A stretch of 64,000 nucleotides of DNA, taken from an uncultured Acetatifactor sp. (GTDB lineage: Bacteria > Bacillota > Clostridia > Lachnospirales > Lachnospiraceae). A program made the position numbers and the translations under genes. The notes beneath the pieces were generated by a model that was not told where the DNA came from, did no database searches, and saw only the letters and a list, made by a program, of their open reading frames with translations. The stretch spans positions 22,441-86,440 of the forward strand of contig CAJTKW010000007.1 in the NCBI GenBank assembly GCA_910577035.1, read 5' to 3'. The first letter of the stretch is position 1; every line of letters begins with the position of its first letter. Below are positions 17,820 through 27,579 of this stretch, in pieces.

Positions 17820-18863
17820 TTAAAACTCACTTTCCATCAACTCACGAAATGAAATTATACTGCTAAACCCCATTTCGCTCAGTTCAGCCTTGATTGCTTC
17901 AAAATCGAAAACTGCCGTTACCACCACTGCATCTTCCTTATTCAAACTACTGTTTGGATAGTATACAGGAATTCCTTCCTGGCCGGATTCACGAACTTTC
18001 TTATCCATAATATAAGAAACCTCAAACTTTTCCTTCTGTAGCTCTTGACATAAAAGCTGTCCTATCTCGGCATAGCCATAGATCACAATTTTTCTGTAAC
18101 CTTTATCATACAGAATGTCAGCTATACTCACCTCCTGTGCTTTCAACTTGACCCATCTTGTCAATACCCAATAAAACAATTTATATTTTTGCAGTTGAGC
18201 TTCTAATTCTGTACCTGCACCTGCTTTATCATCTGCAGAATGTATCATACAATATGCTTCCAAACAAGAGCCTTTACTCCCGTTTTGAATACCTCTATAC
18301 CTGGCCAGACACTCTGCCATCCTATCATACTCCATTGCCGATAACTGCGATTGGTGAAATCGTATGAGATCAAGTTTTTTCCCTAAAGCTGTGGTAATAT
18401 CCAATATATGTGTAACTTCCTGCAATGGAGTATGAACCTCATAGGAATAAACCTCTGTCGCTGTCTTTTTTTGTTTCTCTAATGCTTTAAAAACACTGAT
18501 ACATGCTGCTGTGTGATCAGCATGCCCATCTTGCATTCCGGTAACAAAGATTTTTGAATAGGCTGACAGATCAACCAGCAATAGGCAGTCTGTATGTTGC
18601 AACAGGGTTCCATCCGCATAATCAAGCATTTTATAAGAAGAAATTCCCGCATACTCCATTTCTTTTATAAATTCCGCCCGTCTTATTGCTTTTTCTTTCT
18701 CCGGGGCTATATCTCCCTGCCCCTGCCTTCCGTCTGTCAGCACCACCACACTACATTGTCTTGGGTACAGCGCCAATACACCGCCGACACCGATGCATTC
18801 ATCGTCAGGGTGTGGTGCCACCACTAAAATTTGTTCCGTTTCCTTAATATCAAGATACTGCAT
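17820..18863 (-). CDS. PIG-L family deacetylase with C-terminal Rossmann-like module
   Basis: 347 residues. Residues 1-220 are a LmbE/PIG-L zinc hydrolase: VVAPHPDDECIGVGG gives His18, Asp20 and Asp21, and GHADHTAA gives the third ligand His117. Such enzymes remove N-acetyl from sugars such as GlcNAc. From about 245 the shared module follows: IVIYGYAEIGQLLCQEL, IMDKKVRESG, VVVTAVFDFE, GFSSIISFREL. The next gene in the operon is a GNAT acyltransferase 9 bases away, so deacetylation followed by re-acylation of an amino sugar is a natural reading. Ribosome site GGGAG. Confidence 0.87.
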   Translation of the reverse strand: MQYLDIKETEQILVVAPHPDDECIGVGGVLALYPRQCSVVVLTDGRQGQGDIAPEKEKAIRRAEFIKEMEYAGISSYKMLDYADGTLLQHTDCLLLVDLSAYSKIFVTGMQDGHADHTAACISVFKALEKQKKTATEVYSYEVHTPLQEVTHILDITTALGKKLDLIRFHQSQLSAMEYDRMAECLARYRGIQNGSKGSCLEAYCMIHSADDKAGAGTELEAQLQKYKLFYWVLTRWVKLKAQEVSIADILYDKGYRKIVIYGYAEIGQLLCQELQKEKFEVSYIMDKKVRESGQEGIPVYYPNSSLNKEDAVVVTAVFDFEAIKAELSEMGFSSIISFRELMESEF

Positions 18864-18872
18864 CCTGTCTCC

Positions 18873-19985
18873 CTATAGTCTTTTATAAACACCTCTTTTA
18901 GCCATATCTTCCCAATAAAAGACCTTTTCAAACCGATGTTTTAAAAACTGTTCGATTTCTTCATTATATTTCTTTAAGGTAATCAGCACTGCATCCGCAA
19001 GTGGAAGTTCTTCCGTTGGTGTATACGTCGGCAACATTTCCACCTTTTTTTCCTGCTTATCTATACCATATGCCAACTCCGCCTTAATACGATTCCTTAT
19101 ATGCAGGAATTCTTCTCCCCCTGTGCCCAACCCATAAATAGCAAACACATGTATCCCCTCTATATCAAAGAATCGATTCACTTCCTCAAAAACTTCTTCA
19201 CGATAAATCAAGCCGTTATATACAATTCTTTCTTCTGCCCCAAATTTTCTCTTGTATTCGTAATCGCCCCCACCCAAAAACAACAAATTACACTTTTTTG
19301 CAATTAATTCCTCCAAAAATAGTACATATGTGATATATCCTGGGGAAAATCTGGCCAACTCGCTGTCAAAGCTAAAGTTCTCCAAATATGCAATATCTTC
19401 AACTAAGCAAAAGAAAATAATGCCAACCGGTCTTCCACCGGCTTTTACCAATATTGCATCTGTAACATGATACTCTTTCAAATACTGTTGCGGAGACATC
19501 TCATAATCTGTTCCATGGCTTTCCCTTTTCCACTTAAAATACAAATCTACATATTTATAAGGCACATTTTTCCCGTAAGATACTGTGGACAGGTAACCAT
19601 ACTGTTCCTCTAACATACGTATTTGCCTGCTTAGATTGTAGCGATGCTTTGATTTTAATCGTTGCAATAGTTCCTGCTTTGTTTTAGGTATTAGAATCCG
19701 AATATCATTACCTTCACACAAGCAATTCTGATAATTGTTTCCGCCCTGTATAATTTCTATATATCGAACTTCAATATGACTCCGGAACACATTTTCAATC
19801 AACTGTTCAAAAACCCATTGGGGTAATTTCTTACCCCATACATTGAGTACCACTCTTCCATTATTGTAATGTATGGCAATGGAATAAGTCTTTCCCTGAT
19901 AGACGACTTCTATTTTCTCAAAATTATTACCGTAAATCAGGTCAAAACGATTATAGATTAAGTTATCCTCATCAAAACTCTCCAT
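18873..19985 (-). CDS. GNAT-like acyltransferase with C-terminal Rossmann-like module
   Basis: 370 residues. The middle part (LKSKHRYNLSRQIRMLEEQY, YVDLYFKWKRESHG, ILVKAGGRPVGIIFFCLVED, FLGGGDYEYKRKFGAEER) matches GNAT/FemAB-like acyltransferases (Acetyltransf_6 type) that acylate amino groups, often of sugars. Residues about 275-370 are a diverged shared module: VFAIYGLGTGGEEFLHI, GIDKQEKKVE, VLITLKKYNE, FEKVFYWEDM. It precedes the PIG-L deacetylase in transcription. The acyl donor and sugar are not known. The ribosome binding site is weak. Confidence 0.75.
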   Translation of the reverse strand: MESFDEDNLIYNRFDLIYGNNFEKIEVVYQGKTYSIAIHYNNGRVVLNVWGKKLPQWVFEQLIENVFRSHIEVRYIEIIQGGNNYQNCLCEGNDIRILIPKTKQELLQRLKSKHRYNLSRQIRMLEEQYGYLSTVSYGKNVPYKYVDLYFKWKRESHGTDYEMSPQQYLKEYHVTDAILVKAGGRPVGIIFFCLVEDIAYLENFSFDSELARFSPGYITYVLFLEELIAKKCNLLFLGGGDYEYKRKFGAEERIVYNGLIYREEVFEEVNRFFDIEGIHVFAIYGLGTGGEEFLHIRNRIKAELAYGIDKQEKKVEMLPTYTPTEELPLADAVLITLKKYNEEIEQFLKHRFEKVFYWEDMAKRGVYKRL

Positions 19986-20013
19986 TCCAACCGTATTCCT
20001 TTGCCTTCCGTCT

Positions 20014-20982
20014 TTATTTTGTTACCTTATATATATTTAAAATAGGATCATATAAATCGACTATAAGCTGTTTGTATAATGAAAACACTCCGTTTTTTAC
20101 CACAGCCTTATGTTCAAATGGATTTCCATAAATTAGATATATATTTCTTGGCATCCTCCGAAAGCTCTCTTCAATTCTGCCAATCACTTTCTCAAAAGTC
20201 TTTCCCCTAAAAGGATTATAAAAGAAAAAGCAATTATACTCATCTATGTCACACTCCATAGCATTCCCATTATCTATGTCTGCCTCTATTCCCAATTCAT
20301 GCAAATTTCTCATCGCACTGTCATATACCTTTTTAACAAGCTCCACTCCTCCAAGTTTCCTGATCCCATACACATGAGCATAAAGCAATGCAGTTCCCTT
20401 ACCGCATCCAAAATCAAAAAAGGACAAATCCTCTTCCAATGCCGCAACCTCAGAAAATACCTTGTCAACAGCCGAAAAGGAAAAAGGCGTATGCTCCTGA
20501 TTCTCAGCACCATAAGCATCTTCGTCCCTCTCCAATACGTTTGCAAAATCCAACATGTCATTCTGCTTCTGCAGATAGGCAATATAGCTTTCCCCAATAT
20601 CCGAATAGACATCAAAGAAATTATCTCCATCTTTATAGCCATACTCTGATGTCAGTTTCTTTATCTCATCAACACTCTTAATAGTAGATAACAGCAACGT
20701 ATCTGACGCCGATATGTAATTTAACACTGAAGATCTGTATATTATCGGAGACTCAGAAAAGTTTTCTATTTTTTCGTCAATAATGTAAGAAATTTTAGTT
20801 CTCCCATCGCAATCCTCTATCAAATGACGAATGAACTTACCGCACTTCCAATATCCCCAGATTACAATCTTCTGATTATTCTGCAATGCGATGTCTACCA
20901 GATGACTCGCATAATCCATTAATCCGGAAAACAAGCGCCGATATTCTTCCGTGATATACATTTTTTCCCTCATAATCTTCAT
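20014..20982 (-). CDS. Class I methyltransferase-like protein with N-terminal Rossmann-like module
   Basis: 322 residues. Residues about 35-130 are the shared module at the N-terminal side: IVIWGYWKCGKFIRHLI, IIDEKIENFS, LLLSTIKSVD. Residues about 165-322 are a SAM methyltransferase: motif I LSFFDFGCGKGTALLYAH, and FFFYNPFRG, similar to the NPPF/NPPY motif of N- or DOT1-like methyltransferases. It lies 3 bases after the stop of the next upstream methyltransferase, so the two are co-translated. The target is unknown. Confidence 0.78.
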   Translation of the reverse strand: MKIMREKMYITEEYRRLFSGLMDYASHLVDIALQNNQKIVIWGYWKCGKFIRHLIEDCDGRTKISYIIDEKIENFSESPIIYRSSVLNYISASDTLLLSTIKSVDEIKKLTSEYGYKDGDNFFDVYSDIGESYIAYLQKQNDMLDFANVLERDEDAYGAENQEHTPFSFSAVDKVFSEVAALEEDLSFFDFGCGKGTALLYAHVYGIRKLGGVELVKKVYDSAMRNLHELGIEADIDNGNAMECDIDEYNCFFFYNPFRGKTFEKVIGRIEESFRRMPRNIYLIYGNPFEHKAVVKNGVFSLYKQLIVDLYDPILNIYKVTK

Positions 20983-20985
20983 TTC

Positions 20986-21738
20986 TTACCTTTCCAAAAT
21001 CGTATACCAACGATCTGTTTCGCTATATTCTTTCTCCTTATTCAAATGCGGCAGCATCCCCTGCTCTACAATCCTGAAGCCTGCACTCAACCAACTCTGA
21101 TAGACCTCGTTATATTCTGCTTCCGTGCGATAGATCACATCATAATCCGCCTTTAAAGCCTCTGAATAAAATTCATTCAAAGTCAATCTTTCCTTTATTG
21201 CAATAGTCTCCGTAAAATAAACCCTGACGCTTTTATCCATTTTGTCCAGCAACTGTTCCATGCCCTTGCAAAGCGCCTCATCATTGATATACATCATCAC
21301 CCCACAAATCCACAATCTATTGAAAAGACAGGGTAGTTTATCCTTCGGCAAAGCACAAAACTCCTGAAATCCATAATTTAAAAAATCATATTTTATCCCC
21401 TCATACTGATTACGTTCCCTGGCACGCTCAACCATTTCTGAGGACAAATCCGTCCCACAATAATAACCGCTCCTGGGAATCAAGGTTTCTGCCCACCGGC
21501 CCATTCCACAGCCTATATCTAACACCCTGCTGTTTTCGTCTATGCCCATTTTAGGAAGAATATTTTCCTGCTCAAATTTGTTCCACGCCACCGCATATTC
21601 AGGATTCTGGTCACCCAATAATACTGATACATACGGGTTATCCATTTCCATCATTGCTTTTGCTCTATTATTATAAAATTCCTTTGTTTTTTCTGTATTA
21701 ATACTTACCTTCTTCCCATAAATACGATTTTCGCTCAT
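20986..21738 (-). CDS. Class I SAM-dependent methyltransferase
   Basis: 250 residues. Motif I is VLDIGCGMGRWAETLIPRSG (about 70-89), followed by GTDLSSEMVERARER with the ribose-binding acidic residue. It has no extra module, unlike its neighbour. The start overlaps the stop of the upstream glycosyltransferase by four bases (ATGA type), with GAGGAGG upstream. It presumably methylates a sugar or a precursor in the island's pathway. Confidence 0.82.
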   Translation of the reverse strand: MSENRIYGKKVSINTEKTKEFYNNRAKAMMEMDNPYVSVLLGDQNPEYAVAWNKFEQENILPKMGIDENSRVLDIGCGMGRWAETLIPRSGYYCGTDLSSEMVERARERNQYEGIKYDFLNYGFQEFCALPKDKLPCLFNRLWICGVMMYINDEALCKGMEQLLDKMDKSVRVYFTETIAIKERLTLNEFYSEALKADYDVIYRTEAEYNEVYQSWLSAGFRIVEQGMLPHLNKEKEYSETDRWYTILER

Positions 21739-22967
21739 TTCCCGTTTTCCTCCTCCAAAATCTCTTCATATAATTCTTTATGTTTCCGCACATATTCCTG
21801 AAAAAGGTACTCCTGTTCCACTCTTTGTCTTCCCGCTCTGCCCATTTCCCTCCTTGCGCCTTCATTCATTATTAAAAAGGATAAGGCTTCTTTCAAGGCG
21901 CCGGATGACCGATAAGCTACTGCAAGTCCACATTTTGGTGCATCCGTAATCTCTTCCAAAACCGTCCCTGCAAAAGAAATCACCGGCGTCTCTGCCGCCA
22001 TAGCTTCAAGCGCCATATAACCAAATGATTCTGCAAGAGATGGCATTAAAAAAATATCGCACATAAGCATATATTCCGCAATTTCGGCATCATTATTCAG
22101 CCATCCCAGCTCCACCACATTGTACATAGTCCTTATATCTTCACGAATTTCTCCTCCTCCTACCACAGCAAGCACTATCTTATCCCTATCCTGCAGACCT
22201 GACAATGCTTCAAAAATATATCTGCATCCCTTGATCGGATTATTATCCGCCCGAAATCCCACCAGGATTTGATTATTCAGAATACCATACTTCTGTCTGA
22301 TTCCGTCTATCCTCTTCGAATCATACAGTTCCAGCCTTACCCCAAATGGAATTCTGTGAATCTTGCGAAAATGACAGGTTATGGGACTTCGGTGCAAGTA
22401 GTCCTCCATAAACTTTGACGCTACTACAATGTGAGGATTAATCTGTTTCAGCATTTTATGCTTAATTTCCCACATCAGGGATGTATTGTCGCATCTCATT
22501 TCAAAACCACATTCCTGCAGTCGCTCACACCCTCCGCATCCTGTTTTCCATTTTTCACAATATAGTGGGTGAACACAGTTTCCAGTAACAATCCAGGGAT
22601 CATGTATTGTCCAAACAGTTCTCTTTGTATTCATCAATGCCGGATAATCAAATAACGAAAACATAAAACGATGCAAAATGTGATAATGTATAATGTCTGC
22701 TTCCTGAAACGCTTTACTACTTAAAAAGGCCTCTCCATACGGATATAAAAGATTGCTTACGGAATATTTATCCTCTGCCCAGCGCAGAATCTGGTGTAGA
22801 ACAAAATCCCTTTTCAAAACTGAAACACCAGGATCTTCGTCCAATCCACATTTATCAAGCACCTTCAATTGTGCCTCAATTCCTGCTTTTCTCAATTCCA
22901 TATTTAGCATATAGCCATTAAAGCTACCCGGCATATCTGTACAATTTACCTGTAGCAGCCTCATCAT
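21735..22967 (-). CDS. GT4-type glycosyltransferase
   Basis: 410 residues, GT-B fold. The C-terminal half shows IRQKYGILNNQILVGFRAD, GCRYIFEAL, VVGGGEIREDIRTM, and SLAESFGYMALEAMAAETPV with the E-x7-E motif of family 4 retaining enzymes. A CxxCxxC-like cluster in the N-terminal half (GNCVHPLYCEKWKTGCGGCE) is typical of a subgroup that binds zinc or forms disulfides. Cytoplasmic. It overlaps both neighbours by four bases. Confidence 0.87.
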   Translation of the reverse strand: MMRLLQVNCTDMPGSFNGYMLNMELRKAGIEAQLKVLDKCGLDEDPGVSVLKRDFVLHQILRWAEDKYSVSNLLYPYGEAFLSSKAFQEADIIHYHILHRFMFSLFDYPALMNTKRTVWTIHDPWIVTGNCVHPLYCEKWKTGCGGCERLQECGFEMRCDNTSLMWEIKHKMLKQINPHIVVASKFMEDYLHRSPITCHFRKIHRIPFGVRLELYDSKRIDGIRQKYGILNNQILVGFRADNNPIKGCRYIFEALSGLQDRDKIVLAVVGGGEIREDIRTMYNVVELGWLNNDAEIAEYMLMCDIFLMPSLAESFGYMALEAMAAETPVISFAGTVLEEITDAPKCGLAVAYRSSGALKEALSFLIMNEGARREMGRAGRQRVEQEYLFQEYVRKHKELYEEILEEENGK

Positions 22968-23443
22968 TCTCTCCTCTGCTTTTTATCACACAACATTATA
23001 ATACCTTCTCTTTTACTTTTCATTGATAGCTCCTTACTATTTGCAATTTCCTGAATATTCTGCTTCAGTCTCTGCAAATCTTCTATCTCCAGCAAACTCT
23101 TCTTTTCCTGCGCCTTTAATAGCTCAGCATACAATTCTTGTCTGATATTTACATAATAGAAAACTTTCTTAAAGCCAAGTTCCCGAAATTCATCTACAAG
23201 TCCTTCACCATGCGCTATGCCTATGATTAAAATTGCATCTTGTGCCTCCTTCCGTAATAATTCTTCATAAGTGATACAAGACACGCCATCCATTACATAA
23301 CCCTTTTTTGATTTATCTCTATCGCAAAAAAAATCTATATGAATACCACTTTCCTTCAAAAGAAAATAAATCTGTATACCGCATTCCCCACATCCATATA
23401 TGCACAAAGGGCCTTTTTTCAATTCATCCAGCAGTTCATTCAT
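22964..23443 (-). CDS. Free-standing Rossmann-like module protein
   Basis: 159 residues. Residues 8-105 are the shared module by itself: LCIYGCGECGIQIYFLL, FFCDRDKSKKG, CITYEELL, LIIGIAHGEG, GFKKVFYYVNI. The remainder (KAQEKKSLLEIEDLQRLKQN) is helical and charged, maybe coiled coil. No catalytic residues are evident. It sits between a GT2 that carries the same module and a GT4, overlapping both (8 and 4 bases). The fold resembles the N-terminal nucleotide-sugar-binding domain of PglD-like acetyltransferases. I infer a binding or adaptor role. Confidence 0.65.
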   Translation of the reverse strand: MNELLDELKKGPLCIYGCGECGIQIYFLLKESGIHIDFFCDRDKSKKGYVMDGVSCITYEELLRKEAQDAILIIGIAHGEGLVDEFRELGFKKVFYYVNIRQELYAELLKAQEKKSLLEIEDLQRLKQNIQEIANSKELSMKSKREGIIMLCDKKQRRE

Positions 23444-24653
23444 TCCTTATCACTTTCCTGGCAGGCACATCATAAAGCACTCCCTCCAAGTGCATTTTCG
23501 TAATCACACCTGCCATCTGTTCCCCTTCCAATTGCCGTTGCATCCCTCCATACAACTCCGCCGCCAATATGACCAGCGTTTGTTCCGCACATTTAAGTCC
23601 CTCATCCACCGAAATACATTTTATTCCCTCTATCCGACTTCCCCATTTTTGTGAACTATTGTCCCAGAACTCTTCTACTTCTATATCCCTTGAACGTAAA
23701 AGCCGTAATACTTTTCTGCCATAATCTCCGGCTCCGAAAATTGCAATCCGGCCGGCTTGTCCTCCCCCAAAACCGTAAATTCTCTCTTTTGCCTTTTTCC
23801 GAAGCAGCTGCGCATTCATGGGTTCATCGCATTGATTTATTCTTTCCCGGATATACTTGCATCCCTCCGTCATTACACCATTTTCAAATAAAGTCATAAA
23901 ATTCTGCAGACAGCAATACTCATTTCCCCACATTTGATTCATATCTTCTGCAGAAAGTTCCTTTAAAAAATGAAGAAATAATTGTTCTCTTTCAGCAGAA
24001 AAACCTGTCATCGACTGGCTTCCCTGCTTTGCATGCACCCTTGCTACATGTAAAACCCTGGGGACGTGAATTACCTGCTTCTCTCTAAGCATTCGAAACC
24101 ACATATCATAATCCTGTGTAGCTCGCAGTTTTTCATTAAACCCTCCTACTCTATAAAATTGATTGATTGGAATCAGCATGGAACCGCCATCCATCAACCG
24201 TTGAATTGTCATAAAAATGCCATTCGATCTGTCTTCCTTTGAATAATAATCTTCAATTTGATATGGACTTGCTATTCCCGTCCTCTGATCCAGGAGACTA
24301 TAATTACAATACGCAACCGCTTCTTTGTCCCCCTGGCCCAAAACAGCCTCTACCAGCAGCTCTATCTTTTCCGGATAATCATAATCGTCATGAGACAGCC
24401 ATGAAAAATATTCCCCCTTCATCTCTCTGATCGCAAGATTCAGTGCAGACGCAACTCCCCCGTTTTGCTTATAAAAATATCTAATCCTTTCCCCATACGC
24501 TGTGGCAATCTGCTCCGTCCGATCTGTGGAACCGTCATTCACTACCAGGATTTCAATATTCTTATAGGTCTGATTCAAAGCGCTCTCGATAGCTTCCTGT
24601 AAATAATCTTCTCCGTTAAATACCGGAATCACAATCGATACGAATGGTTCCAT
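23436..24653 (-). CDS. GT2 glycosyltransferase with C-terminal Rossmann-like module
   Basis: 405 residues from ATG at 24653 (GGAGG nine bases upstream, clearly better than the earlier in-frame start at 24731). GT-A family 2 domain: VSIVIPVFNGEDYLQEAIES, NDGSTDRT, metal-binding WLSHDDYDYP, TQDYDMWFRML. The shared module follows at about 300-395: IAIFGAGDYGRKVLRLL, FWDNSSQKWG, VILAAELYGG. It has the same length and layout as the GT2 at 16516, so the two are duplicates that have diverged. Confidence 0.87.
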   Translation of the reverse strand: MEPFVSIVIPVFNGEDYLQEAIESALNQTYKNIEILVVNDGSTDRTEQIATAYGERIRYFYKQNGGVASALNLAIREMKGEYFSWLSHDDYDYPEKIELLVEAVLGQGDKEAVAYCNYSLLDQRTGIASPYQIEDYYSKEDRSNGIFMTIQRLMDGGSMLIPINQFYRVGGFNEKLRATQDYDMWFRMLREKQVIHVPRVLHVARVHAKQGSQSMTGFSAEREQLFLHFLKELSAEDMNQMWGNEYCCLQNFMTLFENGVMTEGCKYIRERINQCDEPMNAQLLRKKAKERIYGFGGGQAGRIAIFGAGDYGRKVLRLLRSRDIEVEEFWDNSSQKWGSRIEGIKCISVDEGLKCAEQTLVILAAELYGGMQRQLEGEQMAGVITKMHLEGVLYDVPARKVIRNE

Positions 24654-24720
24654 TATAACTAACCTCCAAGATCTATTTTGCAGCATACCATGTCCGGATA
24701 ACAGTACTGCATAATCTTCC

Positions 24721-25764
24721 TTACTTCTCATAAATACTTTTCTGTGGATAAATCTCTGCCAGAGCCCGGTTAAGCATCTGCTTCACTCTTTCAAAGTCTC
24801 TCAGCTCATCTGCTTCATTCAACGAAATCATCTGCTGCCTGCGATTACGTATTATATCAGCTATCTCCATGCAATTCTCATCTGTAATATCCACATATAA
24901 TCCCTTTGTGCGTCTGGGATAAAAATCACCTTCGCAAAGCGTCCAAAATCGAAACAAATATTGACTGACATCACTGTAATTCCGAAATCTGTTTCTGGAA
25001 GACAGCGCCATGACCTCGGGTTCCAGCTCCCATATCTTTTTGATTATGCTCTTTTTCATTGCCACCGCCATATGCGGAATGGAAAAATAGTCAAAATCAT
25101 AATAATGGGACAATGCCGTAGTCCTTCGAAGCTTTTTACCATACCCCGGATAATACCATTTCCACCAGTTCTTGCGCTGTACCTCCCTCTTGTGAAAATA
25201 TTTGTTAATAAGGATCATAATATTCACGGCTCTATACATGTTGACACGGGAGTCCAATTCCTGGACCTTCGGGCAGAGAGCCCGTTCTACCGCCTCATCA
25301 CATATACAATTATTTTTGAAATAGTAGCTTTCCTGAATCGGCTGCAAAGGAAATAAATCATCATTAAACAATATAAAATTCTCCGACAGCTCTTCTATTC
25401 GGTGATAATTAATTTCTATCGTATTCGAGTTAAAGGTAGGCAAATATTCTTGAGGGATATAATCCTCATGCTTCACCAGCCTCAGCTTAGGACATTCTAA
25501 ATTAATAAAATCAGGAATCTGTCCGCATGTCACCAGAAAAATACGATGAACCCATGGCATACACTCTTCTATACCGCGCAACACATACTTCAGGTTGTCC
25601 CAGCTTTCAAAACGGGTAACGGAATTGGATGACTCCTGAACACTTCCCAACTCTTTTGCATATTGCCGCCTTCTTTCATCCCATTCGGGGTCTGCTGCAT
25701 CTACCCAGGGAATAATCACATCAATCGGCTCACTCTCTATACGCTTTCTCATGCCCTTTTCCAT
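24721..25764 (-). CDS. Stealth-family sugar-phosphate transferase
   Basis: 347 residues. Conserved region 1 is IDVIIPWVDAADPEWDERR near the N-terminus; region 2 is RFESWDNLKYVLRGIEECMP with FLVTCGQIPDF; later FILFNDDLFPLQP and IPHMAVAMKKSI match regions 2-3. Stealth proteins are hexose-1-phosphate transferases that form sugar-phosphate-sugar bonds in capsules (for example CpsY and SacB). Here it would make a phosphodiester link in the island's glycan. GGAGG directly abuts the first ATG, so the ATG at 25752 is a possible start. Confidence 0.88.
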   Translation of the reverse strand: MEKGMRKRIESEPIDVIIPWVDAADPEWDERRRQYAKELGSVQESSNSVTRFESWDNLKYVLRGIEECMPWVHRIFLVTCGQIPDFINLECPKLRLVKHEDYIPQEYLPTFNSNTIEINYHRIEELSENFILFNDDLFPLQPIQESYYFKNNCICDEAVERALCPKVQELDSRVNMYRAVNIMILINKYFHKREVQRKNWWKWYYPGYGKKLRRTTALSHYYDFDYFSIPHMAVAMKKSIIKKIWELEPEVMALSSRNRFRNYSDVSQYLFRFWTLCEGDFYPRRTKGLYVDITDENCMEIADIIRNRRQQMISLNEADELRDFERVKQMLNRALAEIYPQKSIYEK

Positions 25765-25824
25765 CCTCCGAAACCGATTTATCTGTAATTCCTATCCTGA
25801 TCCGACAGCTGTCATACACTGCCG

Positions 25825-26643
25825 CTATGGCATACCGGGTAACTTTACTACTCGATACGCTGTATGATTCCGCTCTGACTCCGGCGGTGGCACCATGTAA
25901 TCATCATACAAAACCGTAAGATAGGTATCATACTCCTTGCTGCCCAGAAATCTGTGTCCTTCCAATTCCACTTCTATCTGCTCGGCAAAGCATTTGCTTG
26001 GCAGTCCGAACCTGCACTTTTTCCTGTATGCGTATGTCATATGCCGCATCAACTCCGTCCGTTGCCTGTTGCATTGGCTATACACTCTTTCCAGCCAACG
26101 GAATAGCATATCTCTCGGAATTTTCATTAATACGCTATACCATATTCGCAGCAAAAAGCTTCCTGCCGTTTCTTTTCCAACTACTGCATACTGTATCTTT
26201 CTGATCAGATAACAGAAAAATAAATGTATTCTACGCATCAGCCAACTGTCAGGCACATTATCATAAACAAATATATCTACAAAAATTCCCTGATGCCAGG
26301 AAAGTTCAGGCTGATCTTCCCTGATAAGCAGCGAATCATTCCGCCTCATTTTGGGATACCCCCAGCGATATGCCTTATCTGTCCTGTAATCCTGCAGAAA
26401 GAATCGTTCCGTATCCAGCTCTGTCCTGCATACCTCAAAAAAATGTTCGTATGCCCCCCGTGTCATCACCACATCCGCATCATCATCCCATGGAATAAAA
26501 CCTTTGTCTCGAACAGCCCCCAGCAATGTTCCGCTGTCCAGTGTATAAGGAATCCTGTATTTTCTGCATATTCGGTCAATTTCTATCAGCATTTCCAGTT
26601 CTGTCTGCTGAACTGCCTTCAGCTCCCTGCTACTTAAGTACAT
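25825..26643 (-). CDS. LicD-family phosphotransferase
   Basis: 272 residues. The LicD/fukutin nucleotidyltransferase-like core is clear: QTELEMLIEIDRICRKY, then SGTLLGAVRDKGFIPWDDD with the catalytic acidic residues. LicD proteins transfer phosphocholine or related phospho-alcohols from a CDP-carrier onto sugars. Together with the LicC-like nucleotidyltransferase at 32237 a phospho-substituent on the glycan is likely. GGAGGCGGA precedes the ATG. Confidence 0.88.
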   Translation of the reverse strand: MYLSSRELKAVQQTELEMLIEIDRICRKYRIPYTLDSGTLLGAVRDKGFIPWDDDADVVMTRGAYEHFFEVCRTELDTERFFLQDYRTDKAYRWGYPKMRRNDSLLIREDQPELSWHQGIFVDIFVYDNVPDSWLMRRIHLFFCYLIRKIQYAVVGKETAGSFLLRIWYSVLMKIPRDMLFRWLERVYSQCNRQRTELMRHMTYAYRKKCRFGLPSKCFAEQIEVELEGHRFLGSKEYDTYLTVLYDDYMVPPPESERNHTAYRVVKLPGMP

Positions 26644-26675
26644 TCCGCCTCCTGAAAAGTACTCCTTTAAGTACT

Positions 26676-27542
26676 CTATTTCCTTTCAAACTCCCCATAC
26701 TGCCGGTACAGATCCTTATGCGTCTCCATCCATTCCGCCATTTCCCCGATCATTTGTTTATAGCCCGGCACAGAAAACCTCTGTCCCTCCGATGTACAGA
26801 CCAGTGATCTGTCACTGACTACCGTATCATTTTCCGTTATCTCAACTGAATCTCTCTGAAACGCACCCTGAAACAACTGCAGCAGGTCATGCTTGCAGAT
26901 GCTCTCATTATTGACCAGATGGTACAGCCCGGTCTTCTGCTTCGAAATATCCTCCTCAATGCTCTTAGCCAGCTGCAATGTTGTTACCCCGGTCCAGATC
27001 ACTCTTTTATATCCTGACACACTGCCTTTCTGCTTCATAAACCAATGGAATAACCCGGTCCCGTCCGTTTTCAGCTCCGGGCCCACAATAGATGTCCGCA
27101 AGGTGAGGTTATCACAATCCAGAACCTCTCCTAATGCCTTGCTCCTGCCATAATAAGAGACCGCATCCGGGCGATCCGTTTCCGTATACCGCCCTCTCGT
27201 CCCTTCAAATACACAATCCGAGCTGATATGGATCAGCTTTGTCTTCCTGCCCGCCAGCTTTTCGGCCAGCAGATGAGGCCAGGCACTGTTTAAGTAAATA
27301 CCGTCTGCAAGACTGGCATCCACTCGTTTATTCAGCACACCGATACAATTGACCACCACGTCATAGTCGCCGGCTTCCAAGGTTTTTTCCACATCTGCCC
27401 TGTTCCTGGCATCTCCCAGGGTCGTCTTACACACAGGGCTCTGCTGCCTGGCAAAGCCGGTAACCTCATGGCCCTTTTCCTTTAAATACTGCGCAATCAC
27501 GTGACCCGCCATGCCGTTCACGCCAAATATTAAATATCGCAT
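26676..27542 (-). CDS. RmlD-like NAD(P)-dependent sugar-nucleotide reductase
   Basis: 288 residues from ATG at 27542 (AAAGG eight bases upstream; a GTG nine bases earlier is possible). It is an extended short-chain dehydrogenase: YLIFGVNGMAGHVIAQYL, HISSDCVFEG and the catalytic YYGRSKALGE (Tyr-x3-Lys). It resembles dTDP-4-dehydrorhamnose reductase, but no rml genes are near. With the 4,6-dehydratase at 28745 and the 2-epimerase at 29774 it fits the second step of UDP-L-QuiNAc (WbvR-like) or UDP-L-FucNAc synthesis. It lacks the cupin tail of CapF/FnlB. Confidence 0.85.
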   Translation of the reverse strand: MRYLIFGVNGMAGHVIAQYLKEKGHEVTGFARQQSPVCKTTLGDARNRADVEKTLEAGDYDVVVNCIGVLNKRVDASLADGIYLNSAWPHLLAEKLAGRKTKLIHISSDCVFEGTRGRYTETDRPDAVSYYGRSKALGEVLDCDNLTLRTSIVGPELKTDGTGLFHWFMKQKGSVSGYKRVIWTGVTTLQLAKSIEEDISKQKTGLYHLVNNESICKHDLLQLFQGAFQRDSVEITENDTVVSDRSLVCTSEGQRFSVPGYKQMIGEMAEWMETHKDLYRQYGEFERK

Positions 27543-27579
27543 AATGCCCACCTTTGCTTATATGTAGCATGCTGCCACG

